64,000 bases of DNA from CAYWRO01 sp964460345. Its GTDB lineage: Bacteria > Planctomycetota > Phycisphaerae > Phycisphaerales > UBA1924. The notes under the pieces are model-generated. The model ran no database searches, was not told where the DNA came from, and saw nothing but the letters and a program-made list of their open reading frames with translations. A program made the translations under genes and the position numbers. Positions 8,413-17,006 of this stretch are shown piece by piece; the first letter of the stretch is position 1; each line of letters starts with the position of its first letter. The stretch spans positions 22,337 through 86,336 of the forward strand of contig CAYWRO010000006.1 of the NCBI GenBank assembly GCA_964460345.1. The letters are read 5' to 3'.

Positions 8413-9504
8413 ATGGCCACTTCTGCCGGCGTGGCGCGGGTAGATGAGGCGATGATCGGGCAAGGCGCCTCGGCCGGCCTTGAGTGGGCCGCGCTCACCG
8501 TCGATGATAGGGAAACGGTGGCGGACACAATGCCTGAGCAGGCCCAACGACATGGCGTGGTGCAGGAAGACCTGGATGCCCGGGTCGATGCGCTGCTGCG
8601 CGAGATGGAGGGGACCTCTGATCGCGTGGCGCGGAAGATCAAGGAATCGGAGGGTGGTGCGCCCACGCTGAAGGATCTGCCGCGGCCGGAGGGGGAGCGG
8701 GAGCCGAATGGCGACGTCCACGGCGAGGCGGCCGCCGAGGGCGGCGGGGATGTGCGGGGACGGGGCTCGGGGGCTGCGAGTGAACTGCTGGCGGCGACGG
8801 CGGCGGAACTGGCCCGGGACGGGGCGGGGCCGGGGGGCGAGTCTGTCGAGGCGCTGGATGAGCGGCTGGCGGCCGCGGTGACAAACTTCATGGATGAGGA
8901 GGAGCCGGAGGGTGGGGCGGAGTTCGAGGCTGCGATCGGGACGGCGGTTGAGCCCGTCGTGGTGGAGCCGGCGGTGGTGATTGAGCCGGCTGAGCAGGTT
9001 GAGCCGGTTGGGGCGGATGACGGGGGTGATGAGGCGGATTCGGTCAGCGACAAGGCGGGTGGGGAGCCCGCGAGGCGCGTGGTTTCCGCCTCGGCCGAGG
9101 GGCGTGTGGCGGGGGTGGACGTGGTGGGCGTGGTCGAGGCGCTGGGGCTTGGGGGACGCGCGGCCGAGCAGGCCGGGGAGATGCCGGGGCCGCGGACCGC
9201 GCCCGCGGCGACCATGGCGCCCGCGGCGGAGCGGCCGGGGTGGGCACGTCGCGTGCTGGATGTCTTCGTGCACGGCGTGGCGGGCGCGGCGGCGTCGGCG
9301 CGGCCGCACGCGATCCGGCTGGCGTGGCGGCTGGAGCAGTTCACGGTCGGGCTGTCGGCCGGGACGCGGGCGACGATCAAGTTCGTCGCGATCTGGACGC
9401 TGCTGAACGCGATCGGGGCGTGGACGTTCGTGATGTTGCAGACGCCGGAGAAGGCGCGGGCGGTGGAGGAGGAAGTGCCGACGGTGATCAGCGGGGTGGA
9501 GTGA
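8413..9504 (+). CDS. Acidic Ala/Glu/Gly-rich protein with C-terminal membrane helix
   Basis: A protein of 363 residues that I do not recognise. Residues 1-270 are low-complexity and strongly acidic, with VEPVVVEPAVVIEPA-type repeats and no signal peptide. The last 100 residues become basic and end in a hydrophobic helix (FVAIWTLLNAIGAWTFVML) followed by a short acidic tail. The layout suggests a cytoplasmic disordered domain tethered to the inner membrane. It is transcribed divergently from rsmE with only 36 bases between starts. The frame continues upstream over rsmE, but that part is an antisense shadow. Confidence 0.6.
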   Translation: MATSAGVARVDEAMIGQGASAGLEWAALTVDDRETVADTMPEQAQRHGVVQEDLDARVDALLREMEGTSDRVARKIKESEGGAPTLKDLPRPEGEREPNGDVHGEAAAEGGGDVRGRGSGAASELLAATAAELARDGAGPGGESVEALDERLAAAVTNFMDEEEPEGGAEFEAAIGTAVEPVVVEPAVVIEPAEQVEPVGADDGGDEADSVSDKAGGEPARRVVSASAEGRVAGVDVVGVVEALGLGGRAAEQAGEMPGPRTAPAATMAPAAERPGWARRVLDVFVHGVAGAAASARPHAIRLAWRLEQFTVGLSAGTRATIKFVAIWTLLNAIGAWTFVMLQTPEKARAVEEEVPTVISGVE

Positions 9505-9595
9505 GGGGAGCTATCCGCAGATTTCGCAGATAGCGCAGATTTGGGGATGAGGGGCCAGGAGGGGGAACCTCAATCGTAATCGCTCTCTTCTAAAG

Positions 9596-10825
9596 TCATT
9601 CGCGCTGATCGATGGCCTCGGTGCTCGCCAGGCTCGCGACGTGGGTGCGCCACGCGGTGTCAAGGGCTTCGAACGGTTCGTTGAGGGCGGCAAGGGTGGC
9701 TTCTTCGAGTGTTGCGCCGTCGGCCATGCGGTCGAGCCAGTCGATGAGCTTGGCGCGCGTGTGGCGCTCGGCGATGAACTCGATCATGTGGTGGCCCTGC
9801 CGGTAGACATGACCGGTGAACTCGGGGTTGATGTTGCGGAAGTCGGCCAGGTCGGGCCAGTCGGCGAGAGCGCCTTCGGTGTGATGGTGGCGGACGAACT
9901 GGTCGGAGCGCTCGCGGAAGTTTGCGAAGGCCGCGCCGGAGAACTCGGCGACGCCTTCGAGAATCCACCACGGCATGTTGGTCGCGTTATCGCCGAGCTC
10001 GAAGGTGGCGACGTGGCCGTATTCGTGCGCGAGGAGGGGCTTGAGGGAGCGCTGACGGCGGCTTGGGCGCGCAAGGATTTTGATGGATTCGCCCGGCTCA
10101 TTCCAACCGCCGAGGCCGTCAAGATAGCTGAGATAGATTGAGTGTTGGAGATGCAGGACGCTGGGGTAGATCTTGACTTCCTGCAGGTGCTCGATGGGGC
10201 GGCCGAAGAGCTGGTCGACGTGCTCGCGGACTTCGGGAAGCTCGGCGGCGACCTGCTCGGCGACGGACTCGAAGCCGGCGGGGCACATGACGCGGTTCTC
10301 ACCGTCGTCAATGACAATCCACTCTTCGCCGGCGTAGAGCCAGCGGCCGGCCGATTCGCCCGCATCGCTCAGGTCGGCCTTCTCGAAGACGGCGGGGAAT
10401 GAAATGGTGCGCTCGATGGGATCGCCGCCGGTGGTCTCGGGGCCGAGCGTCCAGGTGGTGCGGAGCTCGACGATCGCGCGCGTGTCGGTGTAGACCGGCT
10501 CGCGGATGTCGGAGCGGGGCGAGTCGGCGCGCTCGTCGGGCTCGTTGTCCGTCGAGGCCGCGGGTTCGAGGGATTGGGGCTCGATGATCTCAAGCGTGAA
10601 GGCGGTCGGGACGTGCAGCTTGAGGTCGGCGGCCCAGTTGGCCTGCTCCTGATAGAAGACGGGATCGGTCGGTGAGACGTGGCGGAGATACGCCGCCGGA
10701 TCACCGGCGAGGACGGCCGCTTCCATCTCATCGAGCGTCGCCTGCAGATCTTCGGGCGGCGCGCCCAAGAGGGGCAGGGTGAGGGCTGCGGCGACGGCTG
10801 CGCCGACGAATCGGGTGTAGGTCAT
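9596..10825 (-). CDS. Exported gluzincin-like metallopeptidase (peptidase MA-type)
   Basis: A protein of 409 residues with a signal peptide (residues 1-22, MTYTRFVGAAVAAAL...). The C-terminal half carries a zinc-peptidase helix, LLAHEYGHVAT, with HEYGH at 267-271. It is followed by WWILEGVAEFSG, where Glu290 or Glu294 would be the third zinc ligand. This is the arrangement of the peptidase MA/gluzincin clan. The first 200 residues look like an NTF2- or lipoprotein-type accessory domain and contain an acidic insert. It probably acts in the periplasm; the substrate is unknown. The small membrane-protein gene at 10872 lies just upstream on the same strand. Confidence 0.82.
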   Translation of the reverse strand: MTYTRFVGAAVAAALTLPLLGAPPEDLQATLDEMEAAVLAGDPAAYLRHVSPTDPVFYQEQANWAADLKLHVPTAFTLEIIEPQSLEPAASTDNEPDERADSPRSDIREPVYTDTRAIVELRTTWTLGPETTGGDPIERTISFPAVFEKADLSDAGESAGRWLYAGEEWIVIDDGENRVMCPAGFESVAEQVAAELPEVREHVDQLFGRPIEHLQEVKIYPSVLHLQHSIYLSYLDGLGGWNEPGESIKILARPSRRQRSLKPLLAHEYGHVATFELGDNATNMPWWILEGVAEFSGAAFANFRERSDQFVRHHHTEGALADWPDLADFRNINPEFTGHVYRQGHHMIEFIAERHTRAKLIDWLDRMADGATLEEATLAALNEPFEALDTAWRTHVASLASTEAIDQRE

Positions 10826-10871
10826 GCGGAACGATATCCGCAGGCCGCGGTTGCTCGTTCGGTTGATGGCG

Positions 10872-11216
10872 TCAGGAGCCGGCCTGGTCGTGCGTGGTGA
10901 GTTCCGCGGCGGGGGCCTCGTCTTCGACCGCTTCGGGGGCGGGCGGCGCATCGGTCTGGCCCGCGGCGGCCTGTGGCTGGAGCACGGGCGCGACAGGGTC
11001 GGGCTCGTTGCCGGAGCGCAGCGTGCGCCAGCAGAGACCAAAGACGATCAGGGCGACCATGGTCCCGAGAAGGAACGCCAGGCGACGCTTGGGGATCTGC
11101 TGCGCGTAGGGGCGCGGGTCGTCGAAGGAGACATGCACGGGGGCACCTGCCAGCGCCGGGGGGCCCGCGGGGGCCAGTTCCTCGAAGGTGGACTCGTGCT
11201 GTTCATCAAGCTGCAT
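10872..11216 (-). CDS. Small single-pass membrane protein
   Basis: A protein of 114 residues with an N-terminal acidic and Pro/Ala-rich segment, one membrane helix at about 46-64 (LAFLLGTMVALIVFGLCW) and a Pro/Ala/Glu-rich tail. No domain is recognised. The ATG at 11216 has GGAG six bases upstream. A second in-frame ATG at 11255 would add 13 residues but has no ribosome binding site. It is 46 bases upstream of the metallopeptidase gene on the same strand and may be co-transcribed with it. Confidence 0.6.
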   Translation of the reverse strand: MQLDEQHESTFEELAPAGPPALAGAPVHVSFDDPRPYAQQIPKRRLAFLLGTMVALIVFGLCWRTLRSGNEPDPVAPVLQPQAAAGQTDAPPAPEAVEDEAPAAELTTHDQAGS

Positions 11217-11466
11217 GGATGACTCCGTGGGGCGTTTGCCCGGCGCGTCTGACATCCGCGTTGTTGGCCGCGGTCGTGGGTCCGACAACGTGCCTCCCGC
11301 TGAGGAGGCGCTTCCGGGCATGATTTCGGGTGGCAGCGCGTGCAACGCGAGCGCGGCGCGGCGGCGGCGCGCTGCGGGTGGTGAAACGGCGCGGGCAAGC
11401 GCGTCTGTTCGATGTGGGTGATCGTGCGGAGGGGCTTCTCGGACCGCGGCTATCACCGTGGCGGGA

Positions 11467-13002
11467 TCAACCCTGCTGCCCGTAGAGCGCGGCCAGGTCG
11501 CGCCAGAAGGTTGGGTAGGTCTTGCCGACGCAGGCGGGGTCGTTGATGGTGACGTTCGGCCGGACGAGTCCGATAAGGGCGAGCGACATCGCCATGCGGT
11601 GGTCGTCGTAGGTCTGGAAGGTGATGGGCGGGGCCGAGGGGGAGAGGTCGATGCCGCCGGCGGGGGGCAGGATGAGGAGCCCCTCATCGCCTTCCTGCTG
11701 GAGGGGCTCGGTGCGGACGCCGAGACGGCCGAGTTCGTTCTGCAGGGCGGCGATGCGATCGGTCTCCTTGACGCGGAGGGTTCGCAGCCCCGTGAGCCGG
11801 CTCTTGCCGTCTGCAAAGCAGCAGAGCACGGCGAGCGTCATCGCGGCGTCCGGCATGCGGGACAGGTCGGCGGTGATGGGCCGGAGCAACGCCGCGGGCC
11901 GGCCGGGGGCCGCGGCGCGGGCGCCGCACTCGACGGTCGTCGCGCCGGAGCCGTCGGAGTCGATGTCGATCTGCGCGCCCATCTGGGCGAGCAGGTGAAC
12001 GAACCTGGCATCGCCCTGAATGGACCCGCCGTCAATTCCGGGGATGCGGCAGCGCGAGCCGGGGACGAGTGCCGCCGCGGCCCAGAAGTAGGTGGCGCTG
12101 CTGGCGTCGGGCTCGATCTCGAGGTCGAAGGGCTCCAGGATGCACTGGGCCGCGCGGCGGGGAGGCGTTGCACCCGGCCCGGGCGGTGGCTCCTCGTGAG
12201 TTGCGGGGCTCTCAAAGCTGAACTCGGCGGGGAAGATGCGGATCCACCCCTGCTGGGCCGCGGCGTGGCCGTTGTGAGCCGTCGGATCCGGCAACTCGGC
12301 GGCGGCCTTGACGCCGACGGTGCGGAGCAGGCCCAGGGTCATCTCGATATACGGCTGGCTGGTCGGCGAGCCGTGGAGGTGGAGCAGGAGGCCGGTGGGC
12401 AGGAAGGGCGCGACGAGCATGAGCGCCGAGACGAACTGGCTCGAAAGCGTGGGAGTGATGGTCAGCTCGTGGTTGAGCGCGGCCATGCTGGCGGGCGGCC
12501 AGATGTGAATGGGGACGCAGCCGGGCTCGGCCAGGTCGTCAACGCGCAGGCCGATCTGGCGCAGCAGGTCGACCAGTTCGCCGATGGGGCGCTTGCGCAT
12601 GCGGGCGTTGCCGTCGATGGTGACGCCGCGGGAGTCGGGGTCGGCCAGCGCGGCGGCGGCGGCGAGGAAGCGGGTCGCGGTGCCGGCGTTGTTGAGATTG
12701 AGGATGAGGGATTCGCCGGTGGCGGGGTGCTCCCAGCGCCCGCCGACGCCCTCGATCACCAGGCCGTCCGACTGGAGGTCGAAACGGACCCCGAGGGCCG
12801 TCAGGGCGGCGATCATGCGTTCCGCATCGTCAGCATCGAGGAGGGGGCGGCGCAGGCAGGACTCCCCCGCGGCGAGCCCGGCCAGCAGGAGGGCCCGGTT
12901 GGTGATGCTCTTGGAGCCTGGGGGGCGGATGACGACGTCGAAGGGGCGCTGGAGCGGCCTGACGGGGAGGATGTCGGGGAGCTCGGCGAGCGGGCGTCGC
13001 AT
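11467..13002 (-). CDS. aroA: 3-phosphoshikimate 1-carboxyvinyltransferase (EPSP synthase)
   Basis: This enzyme catalyses the sixth step of the shikimate pathway, joining PEP and shikimate-3-phosphate. All key blocks are present: PPGSKSITNRALLLAG (substrate lysine), NAGTATRFL, DGNARMRKRPI, SSQFVSALML, VKETDRIAA, and the end block DDHRMAMSLAL with CVGKTYPTFW. At 511 residues it is longer than the usual 430-450 because of Pro- and Ala-rich insertions around residues 240-280 and 340-370. The ATG at 13002 follows a GTG at 13005, and AAGGA sits at a good distance from either. No other aro genes are adjacent. Confidence 0.96.
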   Translation of the reverse strand: MRRPLAELPDILPVRPLQRPFDVVIRPPGSKSITNRALLLAGLAAGESCLRRPLLDADDAERMIAALTALGVRFDLQSDGLVIEGVGGRWEHPATGESLILNLNNAGTATRFLAAAAALADPDSRGVTIDGNARMRKRPIGELVDLLRQIGLRVDDLAEPGCVPIHIWPPASMAALNHELTITPTLSSQFVSALMLVAPFLPTGLLLHLHGSPTSQPYIEMTLGLLRTVGVKAAAELPDPTAHNGHAAAQQGWIRIFPAEFSFESPATHEEPPPGPGATPPRRAAQCILEPFDLEIEPDASSATYFWAAAALVPGSRCRIPGIDGGSIQGDARFVHLLAQMGAQIDIDSDGSGATTVECGARAAAPGRPAALLRPITADLSRMPDAAMTLAVLCCFADGKSRLTGLRTLRVKETDRIAALQNELGRLGVRTEPLQQEGDEGLLILPPAGGIDLSPSAPPITFQTYDDHRMAMSLALIGLVRPNVTINDPACVGKTYPTFWRDLAALYGQQG

Positions 13003-13047
13003 CACGAAACAAGTCCTTTTCGCCCTGCGCGGGCGTCTTCTCCTGGC

Positions 13048-13395
13048 TTACTGTGCGTCCGTCTGGTCGGCTTCGGCGTCGGAGGCGCGGAAGACAGCGA
13101 CCACATCCTCGACCGGAATGACGAAGAGGCGGTTGTCTCCCTCAAACTCGACCGGGATCGCGTGTTTGGGGTTGAAGAGGATGCGGTCGTACTTGCGGAT
13201 GGGATAGTCGTCGTCGTTGGCGACCTGGGCGCTGATGGCGACGATGCGGCCGGTGAGCGTGGGGATTTCGATCTTGTCGGGCAGGTGGATGCCGGACTTG
13301 GTCTGCTTCTTGTCCTCGTCCTTGCGGATCAGGACGCGTGCGCCAATGGGTTCAACGATTTCCAGCCTTGCCGGGGCTTTTCGGGGCTTACTCAT
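13048..13395 (-). CDS. GroES-family co-chaperonin-like protein
   Basis: A protein of 115 residues with the chaperonin-10 fold signature. The region IVEPIGARVLIRKDED is followed by a mobile-loop-like segment (KKQTKSGIHLPDK), then TGRIVAIS and YDRILFNPKHAIPVEFEG. Cpn10 normally caps the GroEL cavity. This one is slightly longer than the usual 95-100, with an N-terminal basic extension and an acidic tail, and groEL is not adjacent. It may be a second, specialised GroES paralogue, as is common in planctomycetes, or the housekeeping one. The start MSKPRK at 13395 is the only reasonable ATG. Confidence 0.82.
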   Translation of the reverse strand: MSKPRKAPARLEIVEPIGARVLIRKDEDKKQTKSGIHLPDKIEIPTLTGRIVAISAQVANDDDYPIRKYDRILFNPKHAIPVEFEGDNRLFVIPVEDVVAVFRASDAEADQTDAQ

Positions 13396-13480
13396 CAGGG
13401 GACTGTAGGGGTGTGATGGGCGGATGCGGGGGTTGCTACGCTTCCGCGGTTTTTTTGTCGGGGGTAAGAGAGCGGCGCGA

Positions 13481-14008
13481 ATGATCCTGCTGGAGCAACT
13501 GTCGAAGCTCATCCGCGAAGTGCCGGACTTTCCGAAGCCGGGGATCGTTTTCAAAGATTTCACGCCGCTGCTGCGCGACCCGGCGGGCCTGGCGCTGGCG
13601 GTGGAGTTGATGGCCAACCCTTACCGCAGCCAGGAGGTAGACCTGGTGGTGGGGGCGGAGTCACGCGGGTTTATTTTCGGGATCGCCCTGGCGCAGTCGC
13701 TCTCCGCGGGGTTCGTGCCGGTGCGGAAGCCCGGAAAGCTGCCGGCGAGCAAGCGGAGCATCACGTACGAACTGGAGTACGGCTCCGACACGCTGGAGAT
13801 TCACACCGACGCGATCATGAAGGGGCAGCGGGTGCTGCTGGTGGACGACCTGCTGGCCACGGGGGGCACGATGCAGGCGTGCTGCGAGCTTGTCACGCAG
13901 ATGGAAGCCCGGATCGTGGGGATCACGGTGCTGATCGAGCTGACGGTGCTGCACGGGCGCGAGCGGCTGAGCCGGTACGGCGACCTGCACGCGGTGCTGA
14001 AGTACTGA
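13481..14008 (+). CDS. apt: Adenine phosphoribosyltransferase
   Basis: This enzyme salvages adenine by transferring the phosphoribosyl group of PRPP to form AMP. It has 175 residues, typical of the family. Features are the N-terminal LIREVPDFPKPGIVFKDFTP, AESRGFIFG, the loop VRKPGKLP, and the PRPP-binding motif VLLVDDLLATGGTM. The ATG at 13481 matches the family start. In-frame sequence upstream to 13424 is not conserved-looking. The gene ends three bases before the stop of the convergent CBM48-like gene. Confidence 0.96.
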   Translation: MILLEQLSKLIREVPDFPKPGIVFKDFTPLLRDPAGLALAVELMANPYRSQEVDLVVGAESRGFIFGIALAQSLSAGFVPVRKPGKLPASKRSITYELEYGSDTLEIHTDAIMKGQRVLLVDDLLATGGTMQACCELVTQMEARIVGITVLIELTVLHGRERLSRYGDLHAVLKY

Positions 14009-14011
14009 GCG

Positions 14012-14302
14012 TCACGCGGCGACCTGCGTGTCAACCGAGAGCAGGCTGACGAGACGGCCGTCGGGCCCGAAGCGGACGCCGTTGGCGGCGTAGTCGGGCA
14101 TGCGCGCGGTGCCGTTGACGTAGTAGAAGAACTCGTGATCGCCATCCGGAACGGTGGTGCGGACGCGCCACCAGCCTTCGTGATCGCGCTGCATGCGGAG
14201 GGGCGTGCGCCAGCCGGTGAAATCTCCCGCAAGCTCCACGGTGGTCGCGTGGGGAAGGTAGATGCTGAACTCAAAGATTGCGTTGTCGATCTGATTGACC
14301 AT
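14012..14302 (-). CDS. CBM48/AMPK-type glycogen-binding domain protein
   Basis: A single-domain protein of 96 residues with an early-set (Ig-like) carbohydrate-binding fold. Signature pieces are FSIYLPHATTVELAGDFTGW, GWWRVRTTVPDGDHEF and the DYAANGVRFGPDG end. These match the CBM48/AMPK beta-type glycogen-recognition domain, whose aromatic residues bind alpha-glucans. No catalytic domain is attached, so a role in tethering or regulating glycogen enzymes is an inference. No glycogen genes are adjacent. Confidence 0.85.
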   Translation of the reverse strand: MVNQIDNAIFEFSIYLPHATTVELAGDFTGWRTPLRMQRDHEGWWRVRTTVPDGDHEFFYYVNGTARMPDYAANGVRFGPDGRLVSLLSVDTQVAA

Positions 14303-14460
14303 GGATGTCCCGCCCTTCGTGTGCGTCCGCCCCCATCGCCTTCATTGTGACCAGCATGGCACAATCGACAATCCCCTGTTGGGGCGGAGGCGCGGCATTT
14401 GGGCGCGAATGCCCATTGCGCGGAGGACGGCGGGGCTACCGCGCCGCGGCGTGAAAACGC

Positions 14461-14943
14461 TCAGCGTTCGTAGATTTCGAAGGTCATTGCGTGCGCGTTG
14501 CGCTCGTCGGGCTCGAAGCGCTCGGATGAAACTTTGCGCCAGCCGGACAGGTCTAGCTCCAGGAAGGTGTCGCCCTCCGGGCGCGCGTGGATGCGTGTGA
14601 GGTAGATTCGCTCGAGGCGGGGCATGGCGGCGTGGTAGATCTCCGCACCACCGGCAATGAAGGGCTCATCGTCGTCACGCTCGGCCTCGCGGATGGCCTC
14701 ATCGAGGGTGTGGACCACGGTTGCGCCGGGGGCGGTGAAGCTCTCATCGCGGGTCAGGATGATCGCGCGGCGGCCGGGAAGCAGCCCCTCCAGGGAGTCG
14801 AACGTGCGACGCCCCATGATGAGCGCGTGCCCGAGCGTCTTTTCCTTGAACCAGCGCAGGTCCCGCGGCAGACGCCAGGGGAGCCCGCCCTCGCGCCCGA
14901 TGACGCCGTTGTCGGCGATGGCGACGATCGCGGAGAGGGTCAT
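14461..14943 (-). CDS. folA: Dihydrofolate reductase
   Basis: This enzyme reduces dihydrofolate with NADPH to regenerate tetrahydrofolate. It has 160 residues. Diagnostic parts are SAIVAIADNGVIGREGGLPW, MGRRTFDSL, the RRAIILTRD strand and FIAGGAEIYHAAMP. The start ATG overlaps the stop of thyA by four bases (ATGA), so the two genes are translationally coupled. The pairing is functional: thymidylate synthase oxidises methylene-THF to DHF, which this enzyme recycles. Confidence 0.97.
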   Translation of the reverse strand: MTLSAIVAIADNGVIGREGGLPWRLPRDLRWFKEKTLGHALIMGRRTFDSLEGLLPGRRAIILTRDESFTAPGATVVHTLDEAIREAERDDDEPFIAGGAEIYHAAMPRLERIYLTRIHARPEGDTFLELDLSGWRKVSSERFEPDERNAHAMTFEIYER

Positions 14944-15734
14944 ATGGCCACCGGGGCGCGGATTGCGGGGTGAGGGTCGTAGTTGATCACCTGCACATCC
15001 TCGTACGTGAAATCGAAGATGTTGCGCACTTCGGGGTTCAGTTGGAGGGTGGGGAGCGGCCGTGGCGTGCGGCTGAGCTGTTCGTTCACCTGATCAAGGT
15101 GGTTGTCGTAGATGTGGGCGTCGCCAAAGGTGTGGATGAACTCGCCCGGGGCGAGGTCGGTGACCTGGGCGATCATGTGGGTGAGCAGGGCATAGGAGGC
15201 GATGTTGAAGGGGACGCCGAGGAAGAGGTCAGCGCTGCGCTGGTAGAGCTGGCAGGAGAGGCGGCCGCCCGCCACGTAGAACTGGAAGAGGATGTGGCAG
15301 GGGGGGAGGCGCATGCGCTCCAAGTCGGCGACGTTCCAGGCGCTGACGACGAGGCGGCGGGAGTCCGGGTTGGTCTTGATCTCTTCGACGACGCCGCTGA
15401 TCTGGTCGATGGCGCCGCCGTCGTAGTCGCGCCAGGAGCGCCACTGGCGGCCGTAGATGGGGCCGAGGTCGCCGCGCTCGTCGGCCCACTCGTCCCAGAT
15501 GGTGACGCGGTTCTCACGGAGGAAGCTGACGTTGGTGTCGCCGCGGAGGAACCAGAGCAGTTCGAAAATAACGGAGCGGAGGTGGATGCGCTTGGTGGTG
15601 ACGAGGGGGAAGCCCTGGGCCAGGTCGAAGCGCATCTGGTGTCCGAAGACGCTGCGCGTGCCGGTGCCGGTCCGGTCGGCCTTCTGGACGCCGGTCTCGC
15701 GGACGAGCCGCAACAGATCGAGGTACTGATTCAT
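14940..15734 (-). CDS. thyA: Thymidylate synthase ThyA
   Basis: This enzyme converts dUMP to dTMP using 5,10-methylene-tetrahydrofolate. It has 264 residues, the same length as the E. coli enzyme. The catalytic cysteine is Cys146 in LPPCHILFQF. Other signatures are DRTGTGTRSVFG, FELLWFLRGDTNV, WDEWAD, GPIYGRQWR, QRSADLFLGVPFNI and GDAHIYDNH. It is the first gene of the thyA-folA pair, with a four-base overlap. Confidence 0.98.
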   Translation of the reverse strand: MNQYLDLLRLVRETGVQKADRTGTGTRSVFGHQMRFDLAQGFPLVTTKRIHLRSVIFELLWFLRGDTNVSFLRENRVTIWDEWADERGDLGPIYGRQWRSWRDYDGGAIDQISGVVEEIKTNPDSRRLVVSAWNVADLERMRLPPCHILFQFYVAGGRLSCQLYQRSADLFLGVPFNIASYALLTHMIAQVTDLAPGEFIHTFGDAHIYDNHLDQVNEQLSRTPRPLPTLQLNPEVRNIFDFTYEDVQVINYDPHPAIRAPVAI

Positions 15735-15847
15735 TGGCTCGGCTTCCTCCCTGGCGGATGATACCAGAAGGGGCGGGCGAGCGAGGCGGACGGCAATGGG
15801 CGGATGGCGGCCGGCAACTGGTCTTGCAGGAGGGCAGAGGTTTTTCC

Positions 15848-15876
15848 TTGACGGGGGCGGGTGTCGGGGTTACAAG
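15848..15876 (+). promoter_or_regulatory. Candidate sigma-70-type promoter for the dockerin gene
   Basis: TTGACG at 15848-15853 is separated by 17 bases from TACAAG at 15871-15876. It lies about 54 bases upstream of the ATG at 15930. The -35 matches the consensus at five of six positions and the -10 at four of six. This is a prediction from sequence only. Confidence 0.5.
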
Positions 15877-15929
15877 TTGTCCTGAAAGCAGTCCTGCGGA
15901 CAGGCGGGCGGGGACAAAGGAGGATCGGC

Positions 15930-16916
15930 ATGGAGCGACGACTGATGGCGGCCGCGGCCGCGGCGGTGGTGGGGGCGATGGCGGGGGTGGCGCTCGGGGA
16001 CGGGGCGACGAACTTCGACTCGGAGCCGGAGGGGTGGACGGCGGAGGGGCTCCCGCCGGAGCTGCAGCCGCCTCACCCGGCGAGCGACTACACGGTGGGG
16101 GGGATCACGTTTTTCGACGTGGACTATCCCTTCAACCAGAACCCGCTGGCGGTGACGCCGGTGTGGCCGGTCGACGGTCCGCTGCCGGACTTTCCGGGCG
16201 AGAGCGCTGAGGGTGAGCCATTCCCGATCTGGACGTTTGAGACGGGGCCGACGGGCCAGAGCGGGGTGGAGGGGTACTTCTACCTGGACTTCCGGACGCA
16301 CGGGACGATGGTGGAGAACGCCGATGCGCTCGTGGAGGACTTTGACGGTGCGTTTACGCGGCCGAACCTGCTGATCGTCGGGAGCGGCTTCTACCCCGGC
16401 GACAACTTCAACCTGTCGTTGATGACGAGCCTGAAGATGACGACGGGCGAGGTTGAGCGGTATGCGCGCTTTGACGCGATCTACATGGACGGAGACGCCG
16501 GGGTGTGGGCGGATGTGTGGGTGACGCTTGATGCGTTGCGCGAGGGCGTGGTGGTCGCGACGGATGAGTTTCAGATCGGGTGGAGCGGTGATGGCCGGCT
16601 GCACCTGTCGGCGCGCGAAATGAGCATCAGCGGCGTGGAGTTCGATACGCTGCACCTGTATTGCCACAAGCAGGGCGTCGTGACGCCGGGCGATGTGTTT
16701 ACGCGTGCGTGCGTGATGCTGGACAACATCGAGATCCGTTCGCAGCCGCCGTGCGCGGCGGACATCGACGGGACGCCGGGCGTCGACGTCTTTGACCTGC
16801 TGGCCTACCTCGACTTGTGGTTCAGCGGCGATGCGGCGGCGGACAAGGACGGAGTCGCGGGGATCGACGTCTTCGACCTGCTGGGTTACCTGGACGGCTG
16901 GTTCGCGGGCTGCTGA
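15930..16916 (+). CDS. Exported GC-type dockerin protein
   Basis: A protein of 328 residues. A signal peptide (about 1-24, MERRLMAAAAAAVVGAMAG...) is followed by a beta-rich domain of about 250 residues that begins NFDSEPEGWTAEG and resembles laminin-B-like or choice-of-anchor carbohydrate-binding modules. This resemblance is weak. Residues 276-328 form a GC-type dockerin with two VDVFDLL.YLD.WF repeats, ending in WFAGC. Such tails characterise Phycisphaerae exported proteins and are thought to act in surface attachment. A strong AAAGGAGG site precedes the ATG. A terminator follows at 16948. Confidence 0.82.
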   Translation: MERRLMAAAAAAVVGAMAGVALGDGATNFDSEPEGWTAEGLPPELQPPHPASDYTVGGITFFDVDYPFNQNPLAVTPVWPVDGPLPDFPGESAEGEPFPIWTFETGPTGQSGVEGYFYLDFRTHGTMVENADALVEDFDGAFTRPNLLIVGSGFYPGDNFNLSLMTSLKMTTGEVERYARFDAIYMDGDAGVWADVWVTLDALREGVVVATDEFQIGWSGDGRLHLSAREMSISGVEFDTLHLYCHKQGVVTPGDVFTRACVMLDNIEIRSQPPCAADIDGTPGVDVFDLLAYLDLWFSGDAAADKDGVAGIDVFDLLGYLDGWFAGC

Positions 16917-16947
16917 GCCCGGGCGAGGTGCCGGGATGAGTTCGTGG

Positions 16948-16991
16948 AAGGGCTGCGCTTGCCTGCCCCGGCGAGCGCGGCCCTTTCTTCT
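16948..16991 (+). terminator. Rho-independent terminator after the dockerin gene
   Basis: AAGGGCTGCGCT at 16948-16959 pairs with AGCGCGGCCCTT at 16974-16985, giving a 12-bp stem with one G-T pair. It is followed by a T-rich TCTTCT. It lies 31 bases after the stop of the gene at 15930. Confidence 0.7.
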
Positions 16992-17006
16992 GCGCGGTTG
17001 AATCAA